Of a DNA stretch of 64,000 nt, positions 11,380 to 21,160 are shown piece after piece. Where the stretch lies: NCBI GenBank assembly GCA_032718475.1, contig JAUCBJ010004291.1, positions 1-64,000 on the forward strand, given 5' to 3'. The stretch comes from Nemertoderma westbladi (taxonomy: Eukaryota > Xenacoelomorpha > Nemertodermatida > Nemertodermatidae). A program made the position numbers and the translations under genes. How positions within the stretch are numbered: the first letter of the stretch is position 1; each line of letters starts with the position of its first letter. Under the pieces are notes generated by a model. It did not search any database, had not been told where the DNA came from, and saw only the letters and a list, made by a program, of their open reading frames with translations.

Positions 11380-11916
11380 GATTGATTGATCATTGATCCC
11401 AGCAAGACTTTCACAATAGAGACACATTCTCACAAACCGACAGACGTAAACTCCACACTCAAAACTGTTGTATTGCAGCCGATGGGAGAGCACAACCTGG
11501 ACGTTGACAGTTATGTCACCAATCCCTTTATTTTTTGCCTCCTGGACAGCCCAGTTTTAAAGAAGATCAGTGTATTCAGAGTGACATCCACCGAAAGAGT
11601 CAAAGACGAATATCTTCCTCTCCTTGGGTTTGAACACTAAAAGGATCCAGTGGCTTTGATTAACAAGGAGGGGAAAGAACAGGATATCCATCTGGAATAT
11701 ATTACACCTCTGAGTCCAACGTCTAGCTGTGTCGTAGCCCTGTGTTTCGAATATTGTGAGAAAGTTGGATTTAAAAGTCCTGGCGGATTGATGCTTCGCC
11801 TCATCCCCAAAGAAACACAGAATCGCTTCCAATATCGAGTCTGTGAGCCATCCAGTTCCCTGAAGAGAGTCTATGTCTTTCTTGGAGATGGTTATTCCAC
11901 CAAAACGACATCTTTA
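11380..11916 (-). pseudogene. Ulp1 (C48)-type cysteine protease domain
   Basis: Cysteine protease fold of the SUMO-protease class; in NeSL-type elements it is thought to process or de-modify element or host proteins. Seen in order on the minus strand: GTGWLTDSILEAIL (the WLxD entry motif, about 11860-11820), catalytic His in NQSHWILLVF (codon 11652-11650), Asp in FVFDSFGG (codon 11601-11599), then the oxyanion glutamine and catalytic Cys in LQYNSFECGVYVC (Cys codon 11457-11455). All the usual catalytic positions are present. One frame spans 12102 to 10237 but is cut by two TAA codons (11916-11914 and 11559-11557), the second between Asp and Cys. It could alternatively be a separate host-gene fragment, but strand, frame and family architecture favour the element. 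Confidence 0.75.
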
Positions 11917-12121
11917 ATTAGAGTCCATGATGAGGTGCTCGTTGTTTAGCACAGATTCAGACAAATCGATTATACTAGGATCACTCATCGTATGCAGACC
12001 AGACAAAGTCGTAATGATTATTATTATACTAAATACCACTAGTAGTATATAGTGTGATTTTCTAATATAACAAACTAGCAAACCTTGTTTTTTATTAATC
12101 AAAAAATCTTAACAATCAAAA

Positions 12122-12148
12122 TTTTATCACGGTTTCACCGTGATAAAA
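12122..12148. repeat. Perfect 12-bp hairpin
   Basis: Arms TTTTATCACGGT and ACCGTGATAAAA pair perfectly around a 3-nt loop, just upstream of the NeSL-like frame on the minus strand. It may belong to that element's 5' end or to a separate small inverted repeat. No function can be assigned. Confidence 0.6.
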
Positions 12149-12159
12149 AATTAATTTAC

Positions 12160-12689
12160 TAGTTTTATAAATATAATAGATAAAAAAAGAATAAATTAGT
12201 TGTAGATAAAATGGTTGTTGACAAAAAAAACGTGTCAGAAATAACTTGTCACTAATTTAATTTAACCAAAATTCAGATGTTCTGCCCTCTTGTATTGAAT
12301 TTTGCACTCGATGGCATTTTAGCTGCCAATTCCTGCAAAACCTAAAACTCTCGGACAGCATAATTGAATTTCAGTCAATAAAAATTAATGAAATTAGTGA
12401 CAAAAAGTTCTCCTTCCAAGACTTGTTTCTTATCGAAGAACATTACTTTCTCAGCAAGTCCAAATCTAGATCAGAAATATATCTTTGCACAAGCCCATAA
12501 TTTTGCTTTGTAAGGATGTTAAAGCAAATCCTGTAAAGATAAGTACCCTGAGAAACCAACAGAAAATATATAACTTTAATCTGTTTTTGTAGTTTGATAG
12601 ATGGGCTTTCCTTTCATGTGGTGTTATCGGTTTTCACTATTTAATTATTTATTTACCTCAAAACTGCTCTTTTCAACAACAGTATTTAT
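12160..12689. other. Intergenic, no gene seen
   Basis: AT-rich, with no recognisable coding or RNA feature. Confidence 0.5.
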
Positions 12690-12951
12690 GGCTGATATTC
12701 ATGTAGAGGGTCGAACAAATAATGATTTGGAATCATGGCACAACATGTTAAAACGTTCTATAGGGGCATCTGGTTGACTAGATATATTTAGAATGTTAAA
12801 CTGGATTCAACGAGAAGAGAAAGTTACTGTTAATACTATTGCACAACTGGAAACCAGACAACGTGTCAAACATACTAACATACATCGAAAGAGAATGAAA
12901 GAATTTCCCTACGAATCACTAAGAACTTCCTGCCGATTCCTATTCGATTAA
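12690..12951 (+). pseudogene. Mutator-like transposase C-terminal relic
   Basis: The plus-strand frame reads ADIHVEGRTNNDLESWHNML, then KRSIGASG, a TGA, LDIFRMLNWIQREEKVTV and NTIAQLETRQRV. NN-x2-E-x-WH followed by an LKR.(IG).P..IFxxxxxxQxE segment and IAQL is the C-terminal pattern of MULE-type transposases seen in many invertebrates. The N-terminal catalytic half is absent and there is at least one in-frame stop, so this is a fossil. It is followed by a minisatellite and by a block of short tandem motifs that resembles a Mutator-type TIR. Confidence 0.7.
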
Positions 12952-13029
12952 TGCAGCAAATCCATCAACAAGAGCCAGTTGGAGATATTGAAAATATATC
13001 CTGGCAATTACTGGACACTACTCATTCTG

Positions 13030-13386
13030 TAAACACCAATACACCAACCAGCTCTTCCAATCCACCAACCAGCTCTTCCAATCCACCAACCAGCTCTTCC
13101 GATTCACAAATCAGCTCTTCCAATCCATCAACCAGTTCTTCTGATCCACCAACCACTTCTTGCAATCCACAAAACCAGCTGATCCGATCCACAAATTAGC
13201 TCTTCCAATCCACCAACCAGTTCTTCTGATCCACCAACCAGTTTTTGCGATCCACAAAACCAGCTGATTCTGATCCACCAACCTGCTCTTCCAATCCACC
13301 CATCAGCTCTTCCAATCCACCAACCAGCTCTTCCGATCCACCAATCAGCTCTTCCTATCCACCAACCAGCTCGTCAGAGCCACTTC
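13030..13386 (+). repeat. 21-bp minisatellite (NPPTSSS units)
   Basis: Imperfect 21-bp units reading NPPTSSS/DPPTSSS on the plus strand, about 15 copies, with at least one frame change near 13190 (CAAAACCAG). It follows the transposase relic closely and may be an expanded tail of that gene or an independent minisatellite. Confidence 0.75.
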
Positions 13387-13584
13387 CGACGCACGAAGCT
13401 GCACACACCATGGAAGGAAATCGAACTTATATGATTCTTTAAACCATATCGATATCATAAATCATACTGTAACATTTATTGTAACATACTTATAATATTT
13501 AAAAAATAATGGAAACATTGTCTGTCTCATGTTTTCTTAAAACCAATAATTAACAACAAAAAATTTTAAAAATCTCAAAATATT

Positions 13585-13730
13585 GGGCAAGTGCCCTTTT
13601 CGAAAACTGGCCTATTGGGCAAGTGTCCTATTGGGAAAGTGACCATACCAGATCTAGTTATTGGGGAAGTGACTCTTAGGTAAATATTATTGGGAAAAAG
13701 TCTCATTGGAGAAGTGTTAACCTCAATAAT
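13585..13730. repeat. Short tandem motifs resembling a MULE TIR
   Basis: The phrase ATTGGGCAAGTG and relatives (ATTGGGAAAGTG, ATTGGGGAAGTG) recurs five or more times at 20-40 bp spacing. Other Mutator-like units in the window also have TIRs built of short subrepeats, so this may be the right end of the unit holding the 12.7-kb relic. The matching left end was not found. Confidence 0.4.
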
Positions 13731-14814
13731 GTATGAAATTCAAAATGCGAATCAAAACCACAGCGCAGTCAATAGAAGGTTTATCTGTGAATCGGATATC
13801 AATAGTTGTATCTAAGAATTAAATGTCAAACATATCCTTGTTACTTAATATGTACATGTTTGTTTACCTGTGACAGAAAACTTTTATGAAATGTTGAATA
13901 AATTACTTCATGTGGCCAATTATTTCATACTTGGCAAATGGTCCTAGGGCAGGAGTACAGTTTTGACAGAACCACAAATTTGACAGCTGCCACTGCAATG
14001 CCTTTGCATCGTCGCCAAATTACATTGATGACCTTTGGTTTAATGACTAGATTTGACTAAATTGAGAACTTACATATTATAATATTTGAGAAATTCATTA
14101 TAACATATTGTACTTTTTTAAAATAATATAACCTATTAAACAGCTAGGTATTCGGATATTTTTTATATTAAAATTAATAAATATTAAAATTAAAATATTT
14201 CTATTTTTAATTATAACTAGTACAAAATTTGTGGCAAAGTTAGTCGCATCCTTATTGATTTATTTGCTCAAAACTGTCAATCCTGCCAGATTGATATAAT
14301 AGTATTACATATATAATTAATAATTTAAGTTAAAAACATCAGTTAAAAGCTGGGCATATTAGGCTATTGAGATAATTGAGGCTATTGAGATTGTAATACA
14401 AATTATAATAACACGGGTTTCAGAAGTTTCTTTTTGGATTTAAAAATTAAGTAAATTAGATAAAATATTCCTCTCTTTAATATTTTTTACTGCAATTGTT
14501 GGTCTTCTAATAATTAACTATAACCGTGGAAGCCTTTGGAAGAAATATTGGGTTCATTCTTATTATTTTACAATTCGTTGGATTGTCCTGTGCATGTGGT
14601 TGTTAAATATAGAAATATGCTAAATAATAGCCTACAGCATCCTCTCCTGCTACAATTCAAAATGATATATCGTTCAAACACTAAATCTGGTTGTTTATTA
14701 ATAATAAGATTAATTCCGAGTTTTTAATTAAAATGTTCGTTTTTCTATGGTGGTGGGATATTGGTGCTTCCCTTCTATTATTTACAAGATTTTATTTATT
14801 TGTGGGGAATTTGT
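13731..14814. other. Intergenic, no gene seen
   Basis: Very AT-rich; no recognisable feature. Confidence 0.5.
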
Positions 14815-15420
14815 AGAGTATGCTGGGACAGATACACCTTGTGAAGGATATTATTTACAGTACTTCGATTTCTTACATGGGCAGAAGGAATTCAAGGCCT
14901 CAACAATGTGGTCAAAATACAGCAGGCTCAATTCGGTACACAAAAGAAAATAATAATTGTTACTTAAGGACAACTGCTGCAGTTTTTTCGATGAGAGAGA
15001 TAGACCAATTCCTACAGATAGATACACCATTTTGGTTGTATGTAAAGCAGTGGTTGTCTTAGCAATACGTGGAGGGTTGCGGTGCGGATAACCTCAATAT
15101 AGAAGATCTTAAGATGAAAGAAAATGGGTGTTGGGTGACGTTTCAAAGAAAAAACATGACAAAAAAACCATGGCGAGCTACATAGATAGCTATCTAAGCA
15201 GCCTTGCGTCAAGTGTCCAGGAAAAGTCACTGGACCGTTAATCAGATAAGAAGCTTGGCGTGGGAGACCCTGACAGGTACACGGGACCATTGCTTTCATA
15301 GGTCAATTGCTACCACTGCAGCGGATAAAAATATGGGATCTAAAGAGAGAAGACTGCCGAAAAGTACATTGAACAGAGCAGTGTATGTGATAAAAGAATG
15401 GCTTCGGTGTACATAAAGAC
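14815..15420 (+). pseudogene. Crypton-type tyrosine recombinase relic
   Basis: Tyrosine recombinases of Crypton elements cut and rejoin DNA. Blocks of one protein appear in order but in shifting plus frames: a core-binding segment (YFDFLHGQKEFKASTMWSKY then SRLNSVHKRK, about 14860-14950), VFSMREIDQFL...TPFWL (about 14980-15035), AVVVLAIRGGLRC (about 15047-15085), GADNLNIEDLKMKENGCWVT (about 15080-15140), and HCFHRSIATTAADKNMGSKE (about 15288-15347). The second block carries the conserved Arg in GGLRC; the last corresponds to the HxxR box, here HCFHR, so that arginine appears lost. A tyrosine at NRAVYVIKEW could be the nucleophile position. Three or more frameshifts make it a fossil. Confidence 0.7.
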
Positions 15421-15985
15421 ACAAACCATTACTAAAGAGTTCAAAGCTGATGGTGATGGTGAAGCAAGTGGTACAAGGAAGTGCTACATAACTGCTGGGG
15501 ACAATGCTATTATAAACTTATAATATATAAAATAAATATAGTCGTTATATTACATTTGACACGAATGAATGTTAATTAATAATATACATTAAAATAGCTA
15601 ATAATATTATTAATCATATATAATTCCCCACAAATAAAATCGTGAACAACGATGTATATAGTTATTATTTAATCAGGGTTTGTAAATTTATAAGCTGAAA
15701 ATAATTTTAACTAAAACATAATATTTATTATTATTATTCATACCATTTAAACGTATTATCAAGTCTATAGTTAATATACCAATGGTTTTATTCAACATCA
15801 GTTTTTAAGCGATCAAATGACAATGTTTAGAAGTGCAAAATTATATTTATAAGGAGTTTTGTTGATTTTATTACAATTTGATTCTTGTTTAAAATAACCG
15901 TGAAGATGGGTGAGTTCCGAAATACATAATACCATCAGTAATAACGAACCTTCTATGTAATTTCAGTATTTCTTATTCCCCCGAC
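15421..15985. other. Intergenic, no gene seen
   Basis: AT-rich sequence between the recombinase relic and the inverted repeat; nothing recognisable. Confidence 0.5.
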
Positions 15986-16075
15986 GGTGACAAACATACC
16001 AGTTCCTACGTTGGATGAGTTCACCATGTCATCCGATAAATTGCATCCAACGTAGGAACTGGTATGTTTGTCACC
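15986..16075. repeat. Perfect 32-bp inverted repeat at gypsy breakpoint
   Basis: The arms 15986-16017 and 16044-16075 are exact reverse complements (GGTGACAAACATACCAGTTC at the left start) with a 26-bp spacer. The right arm runs directly into the gypsy RT fragment, so the first residues of that open frame come from the repeat and not from RT. A long perfect inverted repeat at an element junction suggests a fold-back or template-switch rearrangement. Confidence 0.9.
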
Positions 16076-17107
16076 ACTCGCCAGCGCTCACAACCTTTAC
16101 CTCACATCACAGACTGTACAGCAAGCCTATCCGGTTCGAAGATATTTAGCAAGATTGATCTAGTCAAGGCCTATAACCAAATCCCCGTAGCAGAGGAAGA
16201 CATTCCTAAAACTGCGATAACTACACCATTTGGTCTGTACGAGTTTGTCTGCATGCCTTTCGGGCTCCGGAATGCAGCTCAAACCTTACAGCGTTTCATC
16301 AACAATATTATTAATGATATGGATGGAGTTATAGGCCGCTCAGATGACTTACTGATCCACTCACCGGACTTAGAAGCTCACCTGTCAACATTAGACGAAT
16401 TACTGAGACGTCTTGACGTACATGGACTCTGTATAAACCTCAGCAAGTGTGTCTTTGGCGTTTCTGAGATAGTTTTCCTTGGATATACTATTGATGCTCA
16501 AGGAATACAACCACCACTGGAGAAAATTGAAGCCCTTAGAGATTACCCGGCACCACAGTCAAAATCAGCACTTAGACGATTTCTTGGAATGTGTAATTAT
16601 TATTCACGTTTCGTGTCGCGATACCAAGTTATTGCTTCCCCCCTCACTGATTTATTGCAGGATAAAAACTCTGATTTTACATGGTCAAGGGAAGCTGATG
16701 AAGCCTTTAACTCATTAAAGAATGCACTTATTAATGCTACTAAGCTGCGCCACCCTACATTTGATAAAGATGCATCTGTTAAAATATCATTAACCACACT
16801 AAATACGGATGCTTCCAATAAAGCAGTCGGCGCTGTTCTTCACCAATGTTCAGAAACTGGCGATATTGAACCACAACCACTGGCGTTTTTCTCCAAGAAA
16901 TTGAAACCCAATGAACAACGTTATGGAGCATATGATCGTGAATTACTAGCGATAATGTTAGCGATTAAACATTTTAAGCATAAACTAGAGGGCACTGACT
17001 TTGTGGTATATACTGACCAAAAACCGGTGACCCAGACGACCGAGTACAATTCTGCTGTACTGCCCTGTTATAATAAATCTTTATATATAAATAAATTTGT
17101 AATTTGA
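16076..17107 (+). pseudogene. Ty3/gypsy RT (C-part) and RNase H fragment
   Basis: A plus-strand open frame from 16064. It starts at PLPHITDCTASLSGSKIFSK and continues with the RT motif DLVKAYNQIPV, MPFGLRNAAQTLQRF, the catalytic box GRSDDLLIHS, the thumb LSKCVFGVSEIVFLGY and the connection LRRFLGMCNYYSRFV. RNase H begins at TLNTDASNKAVGAVL with LAFFSKKL, YGAYDRELLAI and YTDQKPVT. The YxDD tyrosine is replaced by Arg, so activity is doubtful. The fragment lacks the first RT blocks and stops in RNase H, with no integrase. Its start matches the point where the downstream protease-RT frame breaks off, so the two halves appear in swapped order. Confidence 0.85.
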
Positions 17108-17199
17108 TAAATTGATTATGATTTAATTTAATTTGATTTAATAAAAACTGTTATAATAAATCTGTAATTTGCATTGCTTTAAGTTAACAAAATATTATA
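17108..17199 (+). other. AT-rich junction, possible LTR/leader remnant
   Basis: Between the RNase H fragment and gag. A 15-base phrase (CTGTTATAATAAATC) occurs twice, near 17068 and 17150, with AATAAA-like signals. It may be the degraded 3' end of an LTR plus leader, but no paired LTR was found. Confidence 0.3.
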
Positions 17200-18141
17200 A
17201 TGACGACCACTACACCACCAACTACAACAATAAATAAAGCTACAACAGTGACGGCGGGCAGCAGTTCGGATCCAACAGTTCTCACCAACCCAATGGCATT
17301 AGCTCGTGTTGCGATTAAACTTCCTCCTTTCTGGCCGGCAGACCCAGAGCTTTGGTTTAGCCAGGCTGAGGCCCAATTCGCGACTAACGGAATTACTACG
17401 GAGAACACGAAGTTCTATCATGTTATTTCTTCCTTGAATCCCGAGTCAGCAGCCGAGGTTCGCGATTTAATTTTGCAACCGCATCCTACAGAACCATTTT
17501 CTCATCTACGGACTGCTATGGTTCATCGATTAGCTGCTTCCGAGACAGCGCGCCTTAAGCAGTTATTGTCAACCGAGGAACTCGGAGATAGGAAGCCCTC
17601 TCAAGTGCTACGGCACATGCAACAATTACTGGGGACAGCTACAGTCGAACCCCAACTAATGCGAAATCTGTTTATCCAGAAGTTGCCTTCCAGTGTCCAA
17701 ACTATTCTGGCTGTCTGTCCATCCACCACGGATTTAGTCGCCCTAGCTGATATGGCTGATAAAGTCATAGAAGTGACTCAACCTGAAGTCCACGTAAACC
17801 ACCTAACGACTAGTACTGGTATTTCTGGTCTGCCTCCGGCTGCGGGTCAAACGGCTGTGGAAAACTCCTCTGTTCTACAGGATCTCATAAAAACTGTTAA
17901 CGAATTGCACTTGGAAGTGAACGAAATCCGCCGTGGCCGTCCAACTTACCGAGACAATCCGCGTTCGGACGACTACTCAACATCCCGGCGCACGCGTAGC
18001 CGTTCCCGTTCTGTTGGTCGGTACAATCCTCAAGGATCGCTGTGCTATTACCACTGGAGATACCGTGCTAGAGCGCAGAAGTGTACTAAACCTTGTGAAT
18101 GGCAAAATCAGGACAACAACCATGGACAGTCGGAAAACTAG
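17200..18141 (+). CDS. Gag of CsRn1-like Ty3/gypsy retrotransposon
   Basis: A 313-codon frame starting at an ATG with a T/P-rich leader. It encodes the structural protein that packages element RNA. The capsid-like region has the conserved KLPPFWPADPELWFSQAEAQ block (about residues 46-66), YHVISSLNPE, and LRHMQQLLG with LMRNLFIQKLP. An RS-rich basic stretch (SRRTRSRSRSVGR) precedes a C-terminal finger CYYHWRYRARAQKCTKPC, a C-x2-H-x9-C-x3-C pattern. That CHCC type, in place of the usual CCHC knuckle, is known from the CsRn1 clade of gypsy elements. The frame is intact and overlaps the protease frame by about 40 nt in the -1 register. Confidence 0.8.
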   Translation: MTTTTPPTTTINKATTVTAGSSSDPTVLTNPMALARVAIKLPPFWPADPELWFSQAEAQFATNGITTENTKFYHVISSLNPESAAEVRDLILQPHPTEPFSHLRTAMVHRLAASETARLKQLLSTEELGDRKPSQVLRHMQQLLGTATVEPQLMRNLFIQKLPSSVQTILAVCPSTTDLVALADMADKVIEVTQPEVHVNHLTTSTGISGLPPAAGQTAVENSSVLQDLIKTVNELHLEVNEIRRGRPTYRDNPRSDDYSTSRRTRSRSRSVGRYNPQGSLCYYHWRYRARAQKCTKPCEWQNQDNNHGQSEN

Positions 18142-18959
18142 CAAGCCCGCCGAACAACCCGGTGAGTTCGGCGGGGAATATATCCTCCGTATTCTGCATA
18201 CCCGGAACTCAGAACGGAAAAACTAGTAGTTTTCTTATTGATAGTGGGGCCCAAATTAGTGCGATTCCCCCAAACTCAACTGAACGCAAATGTCCGGATG
18301 TCAACTCAGCATTACGGGCTGCAAATGGAACCACTATCAAGACATACGGCAGACGAACTGTAACTATTTCATTTGGTAAACTGCGCCGGCGGTACAAGTG
18401 GACTTTTATTGTTGCTGATATTCGCCAACCAATTTTGGGGGCAGATTTCCTAGGCCACGCTCAACTCTTAGTTGACTGCACTCACCACTGTATTATTGAC
18501 AATATCACCAAACTGAAGGCCTTTGGGAAACCCAATGACAACTTACTTCTACTTAAACCAATGTTCTTCGAAGTGTCAGTTGATTTACCCACACCTTACA
18601 AGGAAATCATAGAGAAATATCCCAATGTTATCAAGGAGTTTAATCCTTCAAAAACCACTCCCAAACATGATGTGAAACACCATATTAAGACATCGGGTCC
18701 ACCCACATTTTGCCAGCCGCGACGATTAACGCCGAGTAAACTACAAGTAGCGAAACGCGAATTTGACAACTTGTTAGACCTCGGTATAGTCCGCACATCA
18801 TCCAGCCCATGGGCTTCCCCGTTACATATGGTCCCGAAGCAAATTCCAGGACAATGGCGGCCCTGCGGTGACTACCGCAATTTAAATCTACAAACAGTCC
18901 CAGATCGATACCCAAAACTGGCGTTTTGGGGTTTCCACGACATTTATTTAATGAAATGA
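18099..18959 (+). pseudogene. Protease and N-terminal RT of the gypsy element, truncated
   Basis: Lies in the -1 frame relative to gag with a short overlap, the usual gag-pol arrangement. A retropepsin follows: FLIDSGAQISAIP carries the catalytic Asp (about 18231-18270) and PILGADFLG the second conserved block. The RT then starts: HHIKTSGPPTFCQPRRL, LLDLGIVRTSSSPWASPLHM, QWRPCGDYRNLN and TVPDRYP. At that point homology stops and the frame runs into unrelated KLAFWGFHDI and a stop. The missing continuation is the type of sequence found at 16076 upstream. No RNase H or integrase follows, so this cannot produce a complete polymerase. Confidence 0.85.
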
Positions 18960-20115
18960 GAAATTACTGAAAGCTCAGTAACTTATCGATATTTATCTAT
19001 AGTTCCAAAGTACAGCTAATTACAGTATTGTGTGGCAATCAATAGTGACTGCCTATTAGGGTGGAGTGAAAAAAAAAATTTCTTTATTTTTAAGGGAAGC
19101 ACTATTTTTCTGATGCTAAATCGGTTTAAACTCACTTTGCAAAAAAAAATTTTTGATTTCGAAAAATTCTAAGCGGGCCTCATGACACTTGAAAATTTCA
19201 AATTTTTGGGAAGGCAATGCCAGTTTTGAAAATTCCAGATATTTTGTCGGCAAAGACATAGGCAGTGCCTATGTCTATGCCTATGCCGTGTATAATCCGG
19301 CTTTGTCGCTGAAACCCAAACGATCGCGTCATGATTGTCGTCCAACACGGAGGCACAGGGTGCAGGAGGACAGGAGGATGCCGAATCACACCCTACATAA
19401 AGCACGCGAGGCCACATGCAAGGACATCCTCTTACATGAATGAATAAATGAAAGACAACGCCAAAAACATTTTCGTTTTTATAAGTTTCACAGATTCTGT
19501 AGTTTATTATGTAGATATTCTGTAGTTTGTGAGAGATAAGCAATGCATGCTCTCGTATTTAAACTATCATGACTATTGTAGTGGTGGAATTTCCAAGGAA
19601 TTAGTGCACTTTACTTTTCATTATAATACATGTTCCACATTAACAGAGGTTGATTTGAGTCACCAGCTGCTAATTGGTTGTTTACTAATAGCTTTGTTGC
19701 TCAATTAGTTGATAACATTCTAAAAACTGTGGTCAAAGTCAATTAGTCGGGATTAATCTTGTTTATTACAAGTAGATTAATAATTTTTATATTTTATATA
19801 ATGATAGGTTGAATACCTGGACCAAGTGATTAATGAGACTGGTTGAAAAAAAATGTACGGGATTTTATGTAAAGGTTATGTTTTTCATTGCATACATATT
19901 ATTAACTTTGTAGTAAATATTATGTAGTAAGTAATTTTCTATTTGCTATCTGTTTTAAATCAGTATGATTGTGAACCTAACCTATAGTGAGCAGAATAAC
20001 AACAATTCCATCTGGACATATCAAATCCTTAAAATTCTGTCTATAAATATCCAACCCAAAATAGAGATAATAGGTTTACTTCAAGTTAATTATTTAGTGA
20101 CTATTACTGTTGTAG
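18960..20115. other. Intergenic, small perfect palindrome
   Basis: No gene recognised. An 11-bp-armed perfect palindrome with a 1-nt centre lies at 19254-19276, inside a less AT-rich stretch (19190-19440) that has short open frames but no recognisable domain. Confidence 0.4.
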
Positions 20116-20214
20116 GTGTTTGCATTCTTCGCCGAGAGATTAGATGGCTTACAGTGCTTTGTAGTGGAATGCGCAATCCGCATGGATAATGTTGCGCCAT
20201 ACTGCTGGGCTATG
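20116..20214 (+). CDS. Candidate host-gene exon A (hypothetical)
   Basis: A 99-nt stretch bounded by an acceptor-like TGTTGTAG and a donor-like ATG|GTGATT. It translates without a stop as a protein-like sequence (VFAFFAERLDGLQCFVVECA...). Base composition is clearly richer in G+C than the surroundings. An alternative donor (TATG|GTTCGT, about 20250) would lengthen it and put it in phase with the next candidate exon. I do not recognise the protein. It could be a chance open stretch; transcript evidence would decide. Confidence 0.35.
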
Positions 20215-20356
20215 GTGATTTCCTCAGATTTAGTGGAACCCTATGGTTCGTTATTTAATTACCCCTTTTCTTTGTTGCCGTATGTTGGATCACTTATATT
20301 ACACTAATCAGGACTATTAAAAGTTTAATACAATTTTGCTAAATATCTCAATTTAG

Positions 20357-20489
20357 CAAACGGCCCAGTTCCTCTCCAATGGATCACACCACATGTTTTG
20401 TCTGAGCAGAAGCTGCTGGAGAGCTACGCCTACGTGCGTCTGCCTTTTGTGCAGTGGCCAGAAGCATCAGACAATGAACACGCCAAGGC
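20357..20489 (+). CDS. Candidate host-gene exon B (hypothetical)
   Basis: A 133-nt stretch preceded by CTCAATTTAG and followed by a good donor (GTATGTAAT). In one frame it reads NGPVPLQWITPHVLSEQKLL then ESYAYVRLPFVQWPEAS, which looks like ordinary globular protein and is G+C-richer than its flanks. That frame fits candidate exon A only if A uses the later donor; the simple A-B join leads into a less protein-like frame. Gene identity is unknown and no further exons were found. Confidence 0.35.
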
Positions 20490-20989
20490 GTATGTAATCT
20501 GAACCGATATTCCAAGCTCAGCATTAACCGATTTTAATTAAATATTCTTTTTTTTAGCCACTAGTTTCTGCCGTTTTCATGTCCATGATATTCTTAGTTA
20601 CTTGTAGTGTACATTTCTAGTACTTACGATTTAGGTATGTGTAGGAACGGCCTACTGCTTAGTTAGTTATAACGAAGCAGAAAATAACTAACTAACTAGG
20701 AACATCCTACTGCTTACATACACCTAGTCTTAAACCAAGCAAAGAGTTACAGATTTGCTGGCAACATTGATTCTTCTGTTGAAGACATTGGAGGGAGCTC
20801 AGAAATTGATACACAGCTGAGAAGGCCCTCAATCATAGTCTTTTTGTTAATTCCAATGTGTTCTGCATAAGAATTCCCCATGGGCAAATGGAAACGATAA
20901 TGCTGATCAGCTTGCATTAAGGTGCAGTGCAGGCGGACCCAACAACATAGTGCCCAAGATCTCATATTCAGCCATACACTCCCAGTTCA

Positions 20990-21160
20990 TCCACATTTTC
21001 AAGTCCTGTGTCCTTGAGTAGACGTTTGGGGAAAGTCATTGGCTGTCATATACCCTATTCTAATCAGCAGGCTGCTACAGCACAAGGTTGATCCTGCCTG
21101 CCAACAGTACCCAGTAAGCTTCAGGGAAAGCATTGACCTGCGTCAATCAAGTGTCCAGGA
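20990..21160 (-). pseudogene. Old relative of the RTE-like LINE C-terminus
   Basis: On the minus strand this reads PMTFPKRLLKDTGLENVDEL, matching PMTFLRRILKDTG and the following residues at the C-terminus of the 0.5-2.5 kb RT. The preceding bases give a degraded GQCF/DQP block with stops and frameshifts. It is an older, diverged copy of the family or of a close relative. Confidence 0.65.

Larger units (their letters stand above)
7098..12102 (-). mobile_element. NeSL-like non-LTR retrotransposon with Ulp1-type protease, decayed
   Basis: Read on the minus strand, the pieces fall in one order: Ulp1-type cysteine protease (about 11916-11380), a Cys/His finger (about 11190-11100), a 7-residue tandem repeat domain (about 11070-10260), a conserved RT leader (10132-9327), RT motifs A-C (9144-8500), the RT thumb region (8483-8000), then a CCHC finger and nuclease-like C-terminus (8000-7098). 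An N-terminal cysteine protease with a C-terminal restriction-like endonuclease is the published architecture of NeSL-1 of C. elegans, from memory; assigning this copy to that lineage is inference. Frames shift several times and stops occur, so it cannot make one protein. No spliced-leader or snRNA target was recognisable in the flanks. Confidence 0.7.

Noticed and set aside
11380-11916. Host SUMO protease gene
   Set aside because: Same strand and frame as the retrotransposon finger and repeat domain, no introns, and the architecture matches a known element type. Not fully excluded.
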